Part shown: one piece after another, positions 11,722 to 23,010 of the stretch
Position numbering within the stretch: position 1 is the first letter of the stretch
How the letters are laid out: every line of letters begins with the position of its first letter
DNA from: Linanthus parryae
Taxonomy: Eukaryota > Streptophyta > Magnoliopsida > Ericales > Polemoniaceae
NCBI GenBank assembly: GCA_023055425.1
Contig: JALGPY010000002.1
Location: 116,882,088-116,946,087, forward strand
Length of the DNA stretch: 64,000 nucleotides
Reading direction: 5' to 3'
Translations under genes and position numbers: made by a program
The notes under the pieces: model-generated
Told to the model about the DNA's origin: nothing
Databases searched by the model: none
Seen by the model: only the letters and a program-made list of their open reading frames with translations

Positions 11722-14700
11722 TTGCAGGTTGTCACCAACATCAAAGAACATAAGTGGTTTATGGACAGTGGTTGCTCAAGACACATGAGTGGAACGAGAT
11801 CCCTATTCTCAGGATTGAAAGAGAAATCTGAAGGTTCAATTACACTTGGTGACAAAGACAAATGCAATATTCTTGGTATTGGTAAAGTTGGTACAAATTT
11901 TGAAAACTCTATTTCTGATGTGTATCTAGTTGATGGTTTGAAATTTATCTTGCTTAGTGTATCTCAACTTTGTGACAGTGGCAACAAAGTAATCTTTGAT
12001 AAAGAGAAGTGTGTGGTGCAAAATGAGAAATCAGGATACTGCATTCTCACAGCCTCTAGATCAAACAATGTTTATACTTTTCAGACTAATAAAGCTGCAG
12101 GTGATAGTTTGAATTCAAAGCTTTGGCACATGAAGCTTGGTCATATTAGTTTGCATACTTTGAACAAGTTGATTTCCAAAGACCTGGTCAGGGGATTGCA
12201 ATCCATCAAGTCCAGAGAAGATGAATTGTGCAAAGCTTGTGCTCAGGGAAAGCAAACCAGAAGTTCTTTTAAGCCAAAGAAGTTTGTAAGTGCAACTAGA
12301 CCCCTTGAACTACTTCATATGGATATATGTGTTCCTATGAGAACTCCTCCAAAAGGTAAAAGGTATATGCTAGTTGTCTTAGATGATTTTTCTAGATATA
12401 CTTGGGTTATGTTTCTCAAAGAAAAATCTGAAGCCCTCTCTGGATTTTCAAAGCTTTGCAGAGAACTTCAAACTATGAAAAACCTACCTATAGCTTCAAT
12501 TAGAAGTGATCATGGTAGAGAATTTGATCAAATAGAATTTGATTTGTTCTGTGATAAGCATGGTATTACTCACAAATTTTCTGCTCCAAGAGCTACTCAA
12601 CAGAATGGTGTTGTTGAAATAAAGAACAGGACTCTTGAAGATATGTCAAGAACAATGCTTCTTGAAAACAAGCTGCCAAAAAATTATGGGCAGAAGCTGT
12701 GAATATAGAAAACTATATACTAAACAGGTGCTCGATCAGACCTATTCTGAAGAAGACCCCCTATGAACTATTCAAAGGGAGGAATCCAAACATTTCATAC
12801 TTCAGGCCCTTTGGATGTACATGCTTTGTTCATAACAATTGAAAAGACAATCTTGGTATGTTTCATGCAAGAAGTAATGAAGGTATCTTTCTTTGTTACT
12901 CTCTGAATAGCAAAGCTTATAGAGTTTACAATAAAAGAACCAAACTGGTTGAAGAAAGCATTCATGTTATTGTTGATGAAAGCTATGATGGTTGTATGAG
13001 TGAAAGTTTTGCAGACTTGAATTTGAGCAAGCATGAATCAGAGAAAGAAACTGAGAATCCACTGGGATTCAAGAAAGGCTCAGAAGAAAATAGAAGACAT
13101 TTTCAAGACCTTGAAAATGGTGCTCAAGGCCTTGAAAATAAGCCTCAAAGCCTTGAAAAAGATGATCAGAAAGATACAAGTGACAAAGCCACTACTTCAA
13201 GACCAGAGAAGATATATGGAGAACTTGAACCCTGGTCTCCAATAAAGAGATTAAAATATCTCTCATCTCATCAAGTTGATAATATTATCTCAGATCCAAC
13301 CACTTGTACACAAACTAAATCACAGTTGAAGAACTTGTGTGCTTTTAATGCTTTTATCTCTCTTGTAGAATCTAAAACTGTGAAGGGGGCATTACAAGAA
13401 GCAGACTGGATCATTTCTATGCAAAGTGAACTCAATGAGTTTGAAAGGAATAAGGTTTGGAACCTGGTTCCTCCACCTACAAACTAGTCTGTCATTGGTA
13501 CCAGATGGGTGTTTAGAAATAAGTTGGATGAAAGTGACAAAGTGATCATAAAAAAAGTAAGGTTAGTTGCTCAAGGTTACAAACAAGAAAAAGGTATTGA
13601 TTATGAGGAAACATTTTCTCCAGTTGCCAGGTTAGAAGAAATTAAAACTTTACTTGCCTTTGCATCTCACAAGAACATAAAATTATTTCAAATGGATGTG
13701 AAGTGTGCTTTCTTAAATGGATACTTACAAGAAGAAGTTTATGTAGCACAACCTCCTGGTTTTGGAAATGACAAGTTTCCAGATCATGTTTACAAACTTG
13801 ACAAAGCTCTTTATGGTTTGAAACAAGCTCCAAGAGCTCGGTATGAAAGATTGTCAAAAATTTTGCTTGAAAATGATTTCAAAAGAGAACTAGTAGACAA
13901 GACTATTTTCATAAAGACTCGGGAGAAAGATTTGCTTGTAGTTCAGATCTATGTTGATGATATCTTGTTTGGAGCTACTAATGATCAATTGTGCAGAGAA
14001 TTCTCAAGTCTTATGAGCAGGGAATTTGAAATGGGCATGATGGGAGAGCTGAACTTCTTCCTAGGACTTCAAATACATCAATTGAAGAATGGCATATTTC
14101 TGCATCAAAGAAAATGCACAAGAGACTTGTTAAGCCAATATAGCAAGGTTCAATGTAAGGAAGCCAAGACTCCTATGAGTTCTACACTGTCTTTAGACAA
14201 GGATGAATCTGGTAAGAGTGTCAATGTGAAAGAGTATAGAGGTATGATTGGATCATTACTCTATCTCATAGCAAGCAGACAATATATTATGTTGAGTGTA
14301 TGCATGTGTGCTAGATTTCAAGCTGATCCAAAGTAATCACACTTAAGTGGTGTGAAGAGGATTTTCAGATATCTCAATGAAACCAAAGACTTATGGCTTT
14401 GGTATCCAAGACATTCTAATTTTTCTTTGTATGGTTTTTCAAATGCTGACTTTGCAGGTTACAAAGTTGATATGAAAAGTACTTCAAGAACTTGCCAATT
14501 TATTGGATCATCCTTGATCAGTTGGCATTCCAAGAAACAGAATTTAGTTGCTCTATCAACAGCTGAAGCTGAATATGTAGCTGCATGAGCATGTTGTTCA
14601 CAAGTACTAAGGATTGCTCAACAGCTTAGAGACCTTGGATTTGATTTCAGAAGCATACCTATCAAATGTGATAACACCAGTGCAATTTCAATTACAAAGA

Positions 14701-14903
14701 ATCCAGTTCGACATTCAAGAACCAAGTACATTGATGTCAAACATCATTTCATCAGAGATCATGCTGAGAAAGGTGATATTGTTCTTGAATTTGTTGCCAC
14801 TAACATGAAAATTGCATATATATTCACTAAATCATTAGCAGATGATAGATTCTCAGCTCTAAGATTGGAATGTGGAATGCTAAATAAAGATGCATTGGTT
14901 TAG
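11722..14903 (+). pseudogene. Sirevirus-type pol (protease, integrase, RT, RNase H)
   Basis: Domains appear in the copia order. Protease has WFMDSGCSRHMSG near 11755. The GAG-pre-integrase domain has LWHMKLGH and CKACAQGK. The integrase core has HMDICVP, RSDHGREF and QQNGVVEIKNRT. RT has [23 protein letters not shown] at about 13950 and FFLGLQIHQ. RNase H follows. Stops or shifts occur at 12702, 13487, 14336 and 14588 and later. Between integrase and RT (13090-13150) the frame contains three direct copies of the palindrome family, translated as repeats of a (D/G/S)LEN/K type. No product of full length can be made. Confidence 0.85.
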
Positions 14904-15357
14904 GGGGAGCAACAGATAAGAAAAGTAAGTTGTATGTGTTTTCAAAGGTTTAAGCTGATTTTCAAAGCCTTGAAAATCATCTCAAAACTTTGATTTTATT
15001 TGTTGCAGTATTACAGCATTTCAAGACCTTGAAAACCTTTCAAAGCCTTGAAAATAAGTCAGCTATATTAATAGCCAATAAACTTGGATCATTCTGTATC
15101 GGGTGATATCTCTGTAGATATTTGCTCAATGTAGCCATTACCTTTTTCAAAAACACATTTTAGCCAAAAATAGTATTAAAATATTTTATTTCCAACGGCC
15201 TAAAAGATTTGAATTTTCTCTGATTATTACAGATCTTTTCAGATCAGAGAGATATTCTAGTTTTCTTTTGAAACTCAAGCTCTTTTAGTATTTCTCTTCT
15301 TCGCTTCTCTTCTCTCTGTATCATTCCTACCTCTCTCTATTCTTCTCCCAAACCCTA
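14904..15357 (+). other. non-coding stretch after pol, second Sirevirus-type copy
   Basis: It is homologous to 996-1444. It contains palindrome-family variants at about 14945-15060 and a pyrimidine-rich run before the frame at 15358. No other gene is seen. Confidence 0.6.
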
Positions 15358-15624
15358 ATGAGCACAAGGAGAGCCTCAGACAGAATCAAGATGGATGGAG
15401 GATCAAAACCTAGCTCTGAGAAGAAAAGAAAGACAGCAGTGAAGGAGGTTCAAGAGATAAGTGGAGATTCTAGCTCTAGAACTCCTAGTGCAGAGACAGT
15501 TGCAGAGCTACCTCCACCCAAGAAGAAAGTCAGGAAGGATGCAACTCCCTCCTCAGAAAAGAAGAAGAAGAAGAAAGAGAAAGCTACTTCATCTGAGAAA
15601 AAGTCAAGAGGGAAAAGAGATTAA
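15358..15624 (+). pseudogene. truncated post-pol lysine-rich frame, second copy
   Basis: The frame starts MSTRRASDRIKMDGGSKP, nearly the same as the frame at 1445. It stays rich in Lys, Glu, Ser and Pro for 88 codons, then runs into PMD-locus DNA at about 15620. The conserved start and composition in two independently placed copies argue that this was a real gene of the element. The helix and acidic tail seen in copy A are missing here. No homology to a known domain was recognised. Confidence 0.5.
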
Positions 15625-15812
15625 CCAGTTCATAATTTCCATTGCCATTTAAGGATAATTTTGTACAAGGCATATGAAGATTTCAACATTTCTTTTCCTA
15701 CTGGCTTCAGCTAATCTTACTGTATGCTTAACCTAAATATTGGGATGCATATTAACTGCTTTAAAAATGCCAACATAATCTGCTATATTAAACAGCTCAT
15801 TCCTACAAGTGA

Positions 15813-16290
15813 TCAGTTCTTAAATGCCCGCATTTCCTGCTTCAAATCAGCAATTGCTTCATCAAGAGTGGCTGAGTGAGCCTTAATGTCTCATCTTAGG
15901 TTTTTCAGGACTGTGAAGATCTTAGTTGCTGCTGATGTTGAACTGCTTAAGCCAATATTAGCATCTTCCGGTGTGCTCAGTTCTTCTGAAACAGACCCCT
16001 GAGGAGGATCCACTCGAATCAAATGTTTCACTGTGCTCAGTCCTTCTCCATTCTTGCTAGTTCCTGCGGAAGCACCATTCAATCCAACAACATATACTGG
16101 CGTACTCAATTCTTCAGCAACAGATTGAGTTTGAATTCGATCCCTATCATCTGCAAATGTGAAGAGGTCATCATCACCTGTAAATCCAATGTCAGCATCC
16201 TCTTCATCCACACTAGCATCAGCAACGACGAAAGCCTGATAATTAACATTGTTACCCCAACAAGCCCGAGGCAGTCCTCTCCTGGTCCAT
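15813..16290 (-). pseudogene. plant mobile domain protein, C-terminal fragment (copy C1)
   Basis: This fragment matches the C-terminal tails of copies C2 and C3: the LPRAC segment, an acidic linker, VDPPQGSVSEELSTP and the end KNLR...DEAIADLKQEMRAFKN. The last stop is at 15813-15815, and an earlier TGA lies at about 15891. The whole PMD core is missing. The tail contains a short predicted coiled coil. C1 has an in-frame segment (about 16215-16245) not present in the other copies. Assignment is through its paralogues. Confidence 0.6.
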
Positions 16291-18811
16291 TACAAGCTCA
16301 TGTCTCGTGCAGTACTGTCACACACACACACACACGTCTGAAGATGACGGTAAATTAAATTGGGTGTGTGGACAAATTTCAACGATAAGTCCATTACAGG
16401 AACTGATCATTTCAACGATACAAGAATTTCAAGATATGTTACAAATATACACTACTGTAGAAGATGGAACTTCGTACAGTTTCTGCACCTTATTCAAGAA
16501 GTGTTGTCAGTACTCTTCAAATTATGATAGATAAGACCTCCCAAAGAGAGATAAGATAAGAACTTGGTACCTGATATTCCTGCAGTTACGGCAGCAGAGC
16601 AAAATATAACATCAAAAAACAAAGGTTCGTGTCTCATGCAGTACTCTGGAATGCACAATCTGACACACACACGTACGCACGTCTAAAGTTGGTGGTAAAC
16701 TGGGTGTGGACACATTTACAAACTGATGAATCTAGTACTACGTAATATTACCATTATAGGTCAGAAAATTTACGCTGCAATATAAGAGTTCCACAACAGC
16801 CAGAGGACATACAATTCACTGAACTATAGCAGAAAGAAAATAACTAGTTATACTGGAGCAGGCACTATACAAGTTGCGAAAATACAGGATGTGAAGTCCA
16901 ACCAACGTCTATGAATTAGTCTATGCTACTACTTATTCTCTCATTGTGACAATCTACTATTATTCTACTTCTCATCAAAGCACCAAAATTTCACTAGGCA
17001 TATCCTCCAACCTCCAAGTTCATTCTTTTTAAGTACCCCATACCTACCAGACAAATTTCACAAATACTCCATAGGGAACAGGCAATGACAAACAAATAAA
17101 TTCATATTAAGATGTTGACGTTTAATTGGCAAAATAAAAGTGGTAACGTCTTGCTTCCATATGTACTCGACATGCCACCAAATTTCTTCGTTCTGGATAC
17201 GTGTATTCCAGGACAAAATATGACAGGAACGGATCATTCAAATCTGAACTGATCTCATAAACCAATACAGCTCTTATAAAGGCGTGAGACCGTTCAACTT
17301 CGAGTCCAGAAACCCAGTTTTCATATTTTGGTGTTTGTCACACAGAGAGGGCCAATCTTGTATTTGCCTACTCCAAATGGGCTCATTTGGGTGGGAAATT
17401 CAATGTTTGGGTTTGTGTGAGGTCTAATAATGGATCAGAACTCAGAAGCTAAACTAGTGACCATGTTTGAAAGACATGGCAGGAGGTTTCTGAATGAAGG
17501 CGATGAGCTCTCTGGTTGAACCTCATCATCTCAAGTTAGCAATAGGTCAACATTCCAACAAAAAAATACAACAGAAATAGTGACCACGCAGAGTTCAGGT
17601 GCATTTCTTCGCATACCATTATCCGAAAATAATTAATTAGGTCACAAGACTAGCCTTGACTTTATTTCATTATAATCACCATTACTTGGAAAATCCATGA
17701 GGAATTTCCCTAAGATATAACATAAAAAAAAGAGTCTTCTGGACAAATGAGGCCAAACCGAAAACTTCTCAGGTAGGGGTTTGCTGTTATTCCTAGCTAT
17801 TAGCATATCCTATCATAACTGTGTACAAGGTTTGCTAATTTAGAAAAGTCATAAGCAGTTTAGATTTCAGAATGTTACACTTGCAGATACAAGTCGATGC
17901 AATAGGATCAAATATAACAGTTTGAGAAAGAAATCTAACAGTAGCAATTCTAATTAAATTTGATCTTGCTTTGTGGTTGTGGGAGATCTTGTAGAAAGAC
18001 AAACACCAAAATATGAAAACTCAAATTAAGAAATTTTCGAATTGCTTGGTTTTGTGAAAGAAAGAAAAACAGAATTAACTTTGGTCAAAGAGCACCAATG
18101 CTTACAGGTTTATGGAACTCAAATTACCTTCTCTGCGAAACGGATGTAAGTGCCAGTGCCTGTGTGGGAGAAATAAAAGAACACTCATTATGCTGTTTGC
18201 GGCAGGAATTAGCATCCAGGGCACTTGTAGCAACAGTTCTTCAATTTTTAAAATCTGCTTTGGTGGATGTGCGACGACGAGTAAGACAAAAAAGCTCGTC
18301 AATGATGATAAGTCCATGACAGGATCGGCTCATTTAAAAGATTCAAGAAAATCAAAAAATGTGTCATTACTCTTCAGTTATGTACTTCGAAACGTCCAAA
18401 AGAGAGATAGAGAAGAACATGCCTGATATTACTGCAGTTGCTGCAACAGAGCAGAATATAACTGCAAGAAACAAAGGTTTGTGTATCGTGGACAGTCACA
18501 GACACACCACCTCGCAAACACGTTCACAGTTTGTATACAGTATCTTTTTATCTCTTCATACCACAACAAGAATAACCATACAGTTCATAATTTCCATTGA
18601 GAACTCAAAAATAACCATACAGTTTCATAATTTCCATTGACAACTCAAGAATGAGCAGATATTAACCAGTTCATAATTCCCATTGACATGTATGGATAAT
18701 TTAGTACAAAACATATGAAAATTTCAACACTTTCGTCCTACTAGCTTCAACTAATCTTATTATATGCTAAACTCAAATGTTGCTTTAAACATGCCAAACG
18801 AACCTGCTAGA
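16291..18811. repeat. repeated DNA downstream of the PMD copies (locus 1)
   Basis: No gene is supported. The block 16494-17560 is closely similar to 37683-38570, and 17826-18811 to the divided blocks 38570-39780 and 42656-43294. Parts recur at 23100-23340 and 35896-36200. A short CA run lies at 16318-16335. The duplicated blocks show that PMD genes were copied together with kilobases of 3' flanking DNA. Confidence 0.65.
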
Positions 18812-19635
18812 TCAGTTCTTGAAGGCCCGAATTTCCTGCTTCAAGTCATCAATTGCTTCATCAAGATTGGCTGAGCGAGCCTCGATGCCTGCTCTTAGAT
18901 TTCTCAGGACTGTGAAGAACTTAGTTCCTGCCGATGAACTGCTTGAGCCAATATTAGCATCTCCGGGTGTGCTCAGGAATAAATTGGTGTTTAAACCGGC
19001 TACGAACTTCGTCTTTACAATCTACCCGGCATTGACTAAAAATCACTTATTGACCTCGTTTGAGGTTAACAACTGTAATTAATTAAAAATAATAACAGTT
19101 TTATAAGATTAATCATTTTATTAGAAAAAAAACAGATCTTTGTCCTTATCTTTTTGAGAAATCTGTCTCTCTCTCATCTACAACTTCTCTTTTTTCTTCA
19201 TCTGCTTCCATGGCTTCTTCTTTTCCTTCTCTGCAATTGCTTCGTCGTCTTCATCGGTTTCCATGGTCGCTACGGCCTCCGGCAAATATATTTCCCTCTC
19301 TCCACTCGCATCGTAATGACTTTCTCCTCCAATTTCATGGTAAAACTCTTTGTTAAGACCTTTGATTCAAAAATTGTGGACTGATACTAGTTAGATCTAG
19401 GAGTGAGACGAATTAACTCAATCTGGATGAAATTGAGACGACTTAGACAAACCAAATCGTCCAAGACGAAGCAAGTTGTGGCGAACCAACTCATCCCAGA
19501 CGAACTAGGTCGTCACAGACAAACTAGGTCGTCGCAGACGATTTGGTTCGTCTCTGACGATTTGGTTCGTCTGGGTTTGTCTATTTTTAAAAACAAACAG
19601 ATAGTATATTAGATATTTACATTGCTATAGACACA

Positions 19636-19720
19636 GTAGCCTTAGTGGTGGAGTTGGTTACTTGGTTGCTTATCACATAAGAGGTTGTGAGTTCAATTCT
19701 TACTAGAAGTAGTTTTTTTT
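19636..19720 (+). repeat. possible tRNA-derived SINE head
   Basis: TAGCCTTAGTGGTGGAGTTGG resembles an internal A box. GAGGTTGTGAGTTCAATTC, about 45 bases later, resembles a B box. A run of T follows. The spacing is that of a tRNA-like RNA polymerase III promoter. No tRNA fold with a clear anticodon is seen, so it is read as a SINE relic. Confidence 0.35.
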
Positions 19721-19962
19721 CTAATTTTTTTATTATTGATAAATATTTTTAAGCGATTATATTTGTATTTTTTTCTCACCCCCTTCAAACAAAATATGCT
19801 AAAGTACATGTACAAATTGAAGAGACAAACAAAAGATGTTAGGTATATCTACCAATCAAAGAAAAATGTAACAATCTTTTTTTCTTTAATAGAAAATTGC
19901 CTATATCTACAATTTTAATTAATGAAAAAATATGCATATGTGAAGTCCCTACTCGATCGATA

Positions 19963-20430
19963 GTCCTACTCGATCACAAAGTATTTCGATTGAGTTTATT
20001 AGTGAAGATTGATAGTCGGTTGAGTAGTGAGTCACAATTGATAGTCTATTTTGCCTAATTGGTTGTTCGATTAAGTTTATTAGTGACGAACGATAGTTCG
20101 ATAGTTCGATTTGATCAATTACTAGTTTGATTGAGTTTATTAGGGAAGATCGATGGTTTGATTGAGTGGTGAATTACAATTGATTGTCCTACTTGATGAC
20201 AAAGTATTTCGATTGAGTTTATTAGTGAAGATTGATAGTCCGGTTGAGTAGTGAGTCACAATTGATAGTCGATTTTGCCTAACTGGTTGTTTGATTGAGT
20301 TTATTAGTGAAGAACGGTAGTTCGATTTGATCAATTACTAGTTCGATTGAGTTTATTAGTGAAGATCGATGGTTTGATTGAGTGGTGAATCACAATTATA
20401 GTCCTACTTGATCACAAAGTATTTCGATTG
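19963..20430 (+). repeat. tandem repeat, unit about 219 bp, two copies plus a start of a third
   Basis: The landmark GTCCTACT(C/T)GATxACAAAG recurs at 19963, 20186 and 20401, giving units of 223 and 215 bp. Each unit contains sub-repeats built on GATTGAGTTTATTAGTGAAG. It lies inside the Mutator-like element. Confidence 0.75.
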
Positions 20431-20527
20431 AGGTTTAAGGTTTACACCTAACATTATTGAATGACATATTTGAATGATTTTAGGGTTTACACTTACGGTT
20501 TAGGGTTTAGCGTTTTGAGTTTCATGA

Positions 20528-20572
20528 TTTTAGGGTTTAGGGTTTAGGGTTTAGGGTTTAGGATGCCAGAAG
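20528..20572 (+). repeat. interstitial telomere-like repeat (TTTAGGG)n
   Basis: About five perfect copies of the plant telomere unit TTTAGGG are seen, with scattered degenerate units upstream from 20436. It is too short to be a telomere and lies inside the Mutator-like element. Confidence 0.8.
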
Positions 20573-20610
20573 AGTAATTATTTAAAAAAAATTGAGTAAA
20601 GAATAAAAAT

Positions 20611-20829
20611 GACAAACCCAGACGACCCTAATTGACAAACCAGACGACCCTGTTTGACCAACCCAGACGACCCTGTTTGACAAACCCAGACGACCCTAAT
20701 TGACAAACCCAGACGACCCTAATTGACAAACCCAGACGACCCTAATTGATAAACCCAGACGACCCTGTTTGACCAACCCAGACGACCCTAACTGACAAAC
20801 CCAGACGACCCTAATTGACAAACCCAGAC
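20611..20829 (+). repeat. 23-bp minisatellite, 9-10 copies
   Basis: The unit is GACAAACCCAGACGACCCTA plus three more bases (ATT, or TTT in a GTTT variant). Two variants alternate irregularly. The last unit joins the flank CGAATGAGATCGTCTG. Related, less regular GACGAxxxxxGTCGT motifs occur at 19400-19590 at the other side of the element. Confidence 0.85.
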
Positions 20830-21946
20830 GAATGAGATCGTCTGTTTTTAATTTGCATGTGAGGAGGGTAGCCTTGTAATTTAACAATTTTTTTTCTTTA
20901 ACACTTGGGACCACTTGCCTGTTAAGAACTTTGTTAGCAATCAATTACATAGCCGGGTAGATTGGAAAGACCAAGTTCAGCCAAAGGTATAAAGCAAAGA
21001 CATGTTCAGGGAAAGGCATATACCAAAAATCCCCTGTGCTCAGCCCTTCTGAAACAGACAACTGAGGAGGATCCGCTCGAACCAGATCCTTCACGCCGTT
21101 GCTGAATGCTTCACCATCCTTGTTAGTAGCTTCAGAAGAAGGGTTCAATCCAGCTGTTACAGTTTCTACTGTGCATGGTCCTTCTAAAACAGATTGAGGA
21201 GGATCGGTTTGGTTCAATCCAACAACAATTTCCAGTCCTTCTGCAATAGACTGAGGAGGGTCTGTTTGAATCAAAATATCATCATCATCATCATCACCTG
21301 TCATTAATCCATTGTCACCACCCGTTGTCTTCTTACGGTGGGAGGACTCTGCAATTGGTGTGCCATCCTCTTGATGAACAATTAAAGCCTGATAACAAGC
21401 CCGAGGCAGTCTTTTCCTGGTTAACGAACGCGGTTTTCTTGAGATGCCATTCCTGAACACATCCTTAATTGCCAGCTCAGAAGCAGCCCTCCATGAGAAA
21501 TACCTAGCACTCACATCCGACTCGAATAGCCTAGCTGGTATATACAACTCTTCATCCCTCACAGGCCTAATGTAATTACTCCAGGCTTCTTCAATGCTCC
21601 TATCGAACCTTGGAACCTCACCAGGGACATCCTGATCGTACATAAATTGCATCGCAACGCGATGTGGAAGATACTGCTCTAGAGAATCCAAACCAACTAG
21701 CTCACTAGCCCTAATGCACATCACGAAGGAGACCAACTCTCTATTAATTCCTCGGTTAACCTCAACCAACTCATTGGTTTCCCTATAAAAGTTTCTAAAC
21801 CTCCAGTTGTTTAGAACAGGAGTATATGGCCTCCACTGGAAACAGTCTCCAGCAGAATCAAAAACCCTAGATACTTCTGACTCCGAACTCCAAAAAAAAC
21901 TGTCGTAACAATAGATACTGTGTATCAGTGAAAGGAAAATTAGCAC

Positions 21947-22672
21947 TAGTAGTGTACAAAGGCCATGTTTGGGTAGCGGATAAGGGGAGGATTGATAAGT
22001 TATGTTCGACGGTGGATACAGAGTTACGTGTAGATATTTTCGAAATGATTATTCCGAGTTGCTTCCATCTCCGATGGCGTAGTTACTAGTTAGTAAATTT
22101 TAGGTTTCCACTTTGATACATGATGTTGCTTTACTTAATTTTTTTCCCGCGCTCTAACCGGATTTCCTTCGCTCGTTACCTCCGATATTCTAACGAACTC
22201 TCTGTTTCATTTGGACGATTACCAAATTTTGGTAATTTCGCGGGAGGACCGTTTAAGGTTGAAAAACTAATGGTGCCGTTCCACTCAAGTCTAAGTGTTA
22301 CGACGTTGTTTCGGTATCACGGGCAAGCTTGATCAACTGTACTTCGGATACGGTAAATTGGTCTTTTCACCAAGATCACGCACCGGTGATTGTGTTCTCT
22401 ATTGTAATCATTTTTCTTGCATCAATGCATCGTAAGAGACACAACATCTACTTCTAACAACAACAAAACAGGTCATATCATTTAATGACTACCGCCATCT
22501 TTAGCTAGTATATATATTAATGAATCATAAATTTTATTGCTAAAATTAATTATAATAAATGTTGAAGCTGATATTATGATAATAGTAATAATGACAATAT
22601 TATTTTTTTTTGGAGAGGAAAAATAATGATGGCAATTTTGACTATAGTAATAATAATAATGACAAGTTTGAC
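21947..22672. other. no gene seen; upstream of PMD copy C2
   Basis: The stretch begins with a segment shared with the PMD promoter region at 45505-45580. At 21958 the sequence GGCCATGTTTGGGTAGCGG resembles a MITE end, but no partner end is found. The remainder is unassigned AT-rich DNA leading into a microsatellite. Confidence 0.4.
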
Positions 22673-22797
<125 letters not shown>

Positions 22798-22865
22798 AGA
22801 TATAGATAAAATTAATAAAAAAAATAGAACTTCATCATATAGTCGGGCTTGACTTCGAGACTCAT

Positions 22866-23010
22866 CAGTGGCGGACCTTGGAGGGGGCAGGCGAGGGCGC
22901 GACCCCTGCAAGTCGCAAATTTCGTGACTACCTTCTTTTTTAACATGTATTTTTTTTTTTTCAAATTAGCAGGAATTGCCCCCCTCAAAATTAGAAATAT
23001 CAACTAACCC
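22866..23010 (+). repeat. hAT-like element end (fragment)
   Basis: CAGTGGCGGACCTTGG is the common start of plant hAT elements (CAGTGGCGGA...). A G-rich and then C-rich stretch of the kind seen just inside those ends follows. The other terminus and the 8-bp duplication were not found. Confidence 0.35.

Larger units (their letters stand above)
8604..15620 (+). mobile_element. Sirevirus-type copia element, second copy (3' truncated)
   Basis: The copy has a 5' LTR, primer binding site, gag, pol and the start of the post-pol frame. It then breaks off at about 15620 against PMD-locus DNA (TTAACCAGTTCATAAT, also at 18660 and 43143). The 3' third of the post-pol frame, polypurine tract and 3' LTR are missing. 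Gag and pol carry many stops and frameshifts. Element A at 1-3659 supplies the missing 3' end for comparison. Confidence 0.8.
18977..21034. mobile_element. Mutator-like element with 9-bp target duplication
   Basis: The 9-bp repeat TGTGCTCAG flanks the element at 18968-18976 and 21035-21043. Copy C3 has the undivided site (GGTGTGCTCAGCCC, about 43450), so the insertion is certain. The ends form long imperfect inverted repeats. The left end reads GGAATAAATTGGTGTTT and the right end, on the minus strand, GGGGATTTTTGGTATATG. About 60 bp further in, both share CTTTxCAATCTACCCGGC. A 9-bp duplication with long inverted repeats is typical of Mutator-like elements. No transposase is seen. The interior holds tandem repeats, telomere-like repeats and a tRNA-like segment. 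Confidence 0.75.
18812..21946 (-). pseudogene. plant mobile domain (PMD) protein, copy C2, split by a MULE
   Basis: Read on the minus strand, codons from about 21880 to 21035 match C3: WRPYTPVLNNW, FYRETNELVEV, a conserved RPVRDEELYIPARLF block, LPRAC and repeats of the TDPPQS type. The gene is then interrupted by the element 18977-21034. It resumes at 18976 with the tail NLRAGIEARSANLDEAIDDL and ends at the stop 18812-18814. The N-terminal half of the PMD core is missing. Upstream DNA (ACTGTCGTAACAATAGATAC at 21898) is joined directly to the mid-gene. PMD proteins (Pfam PF10536, often called aminotransferase-like) act in silencing or development in plants. Which role this family had cannot be told. 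Confidence 0.65.

Noticed and set aside
20528..20572. Telomere
   Set aside because: Only about five TTTAGGG units, enclosed in a transposable element.
20611..20829. CRISPR-like regular repeats
   Set aside because: The 23-bp units are direct tandem repeats without unique spacers, in a plant genome; it is a minisatellite.
21958..21980. GGCCATGTTTGGGTAGC, similar to MITE ends
   Set aside because: No matching inverted end or target duplication was found to the right.
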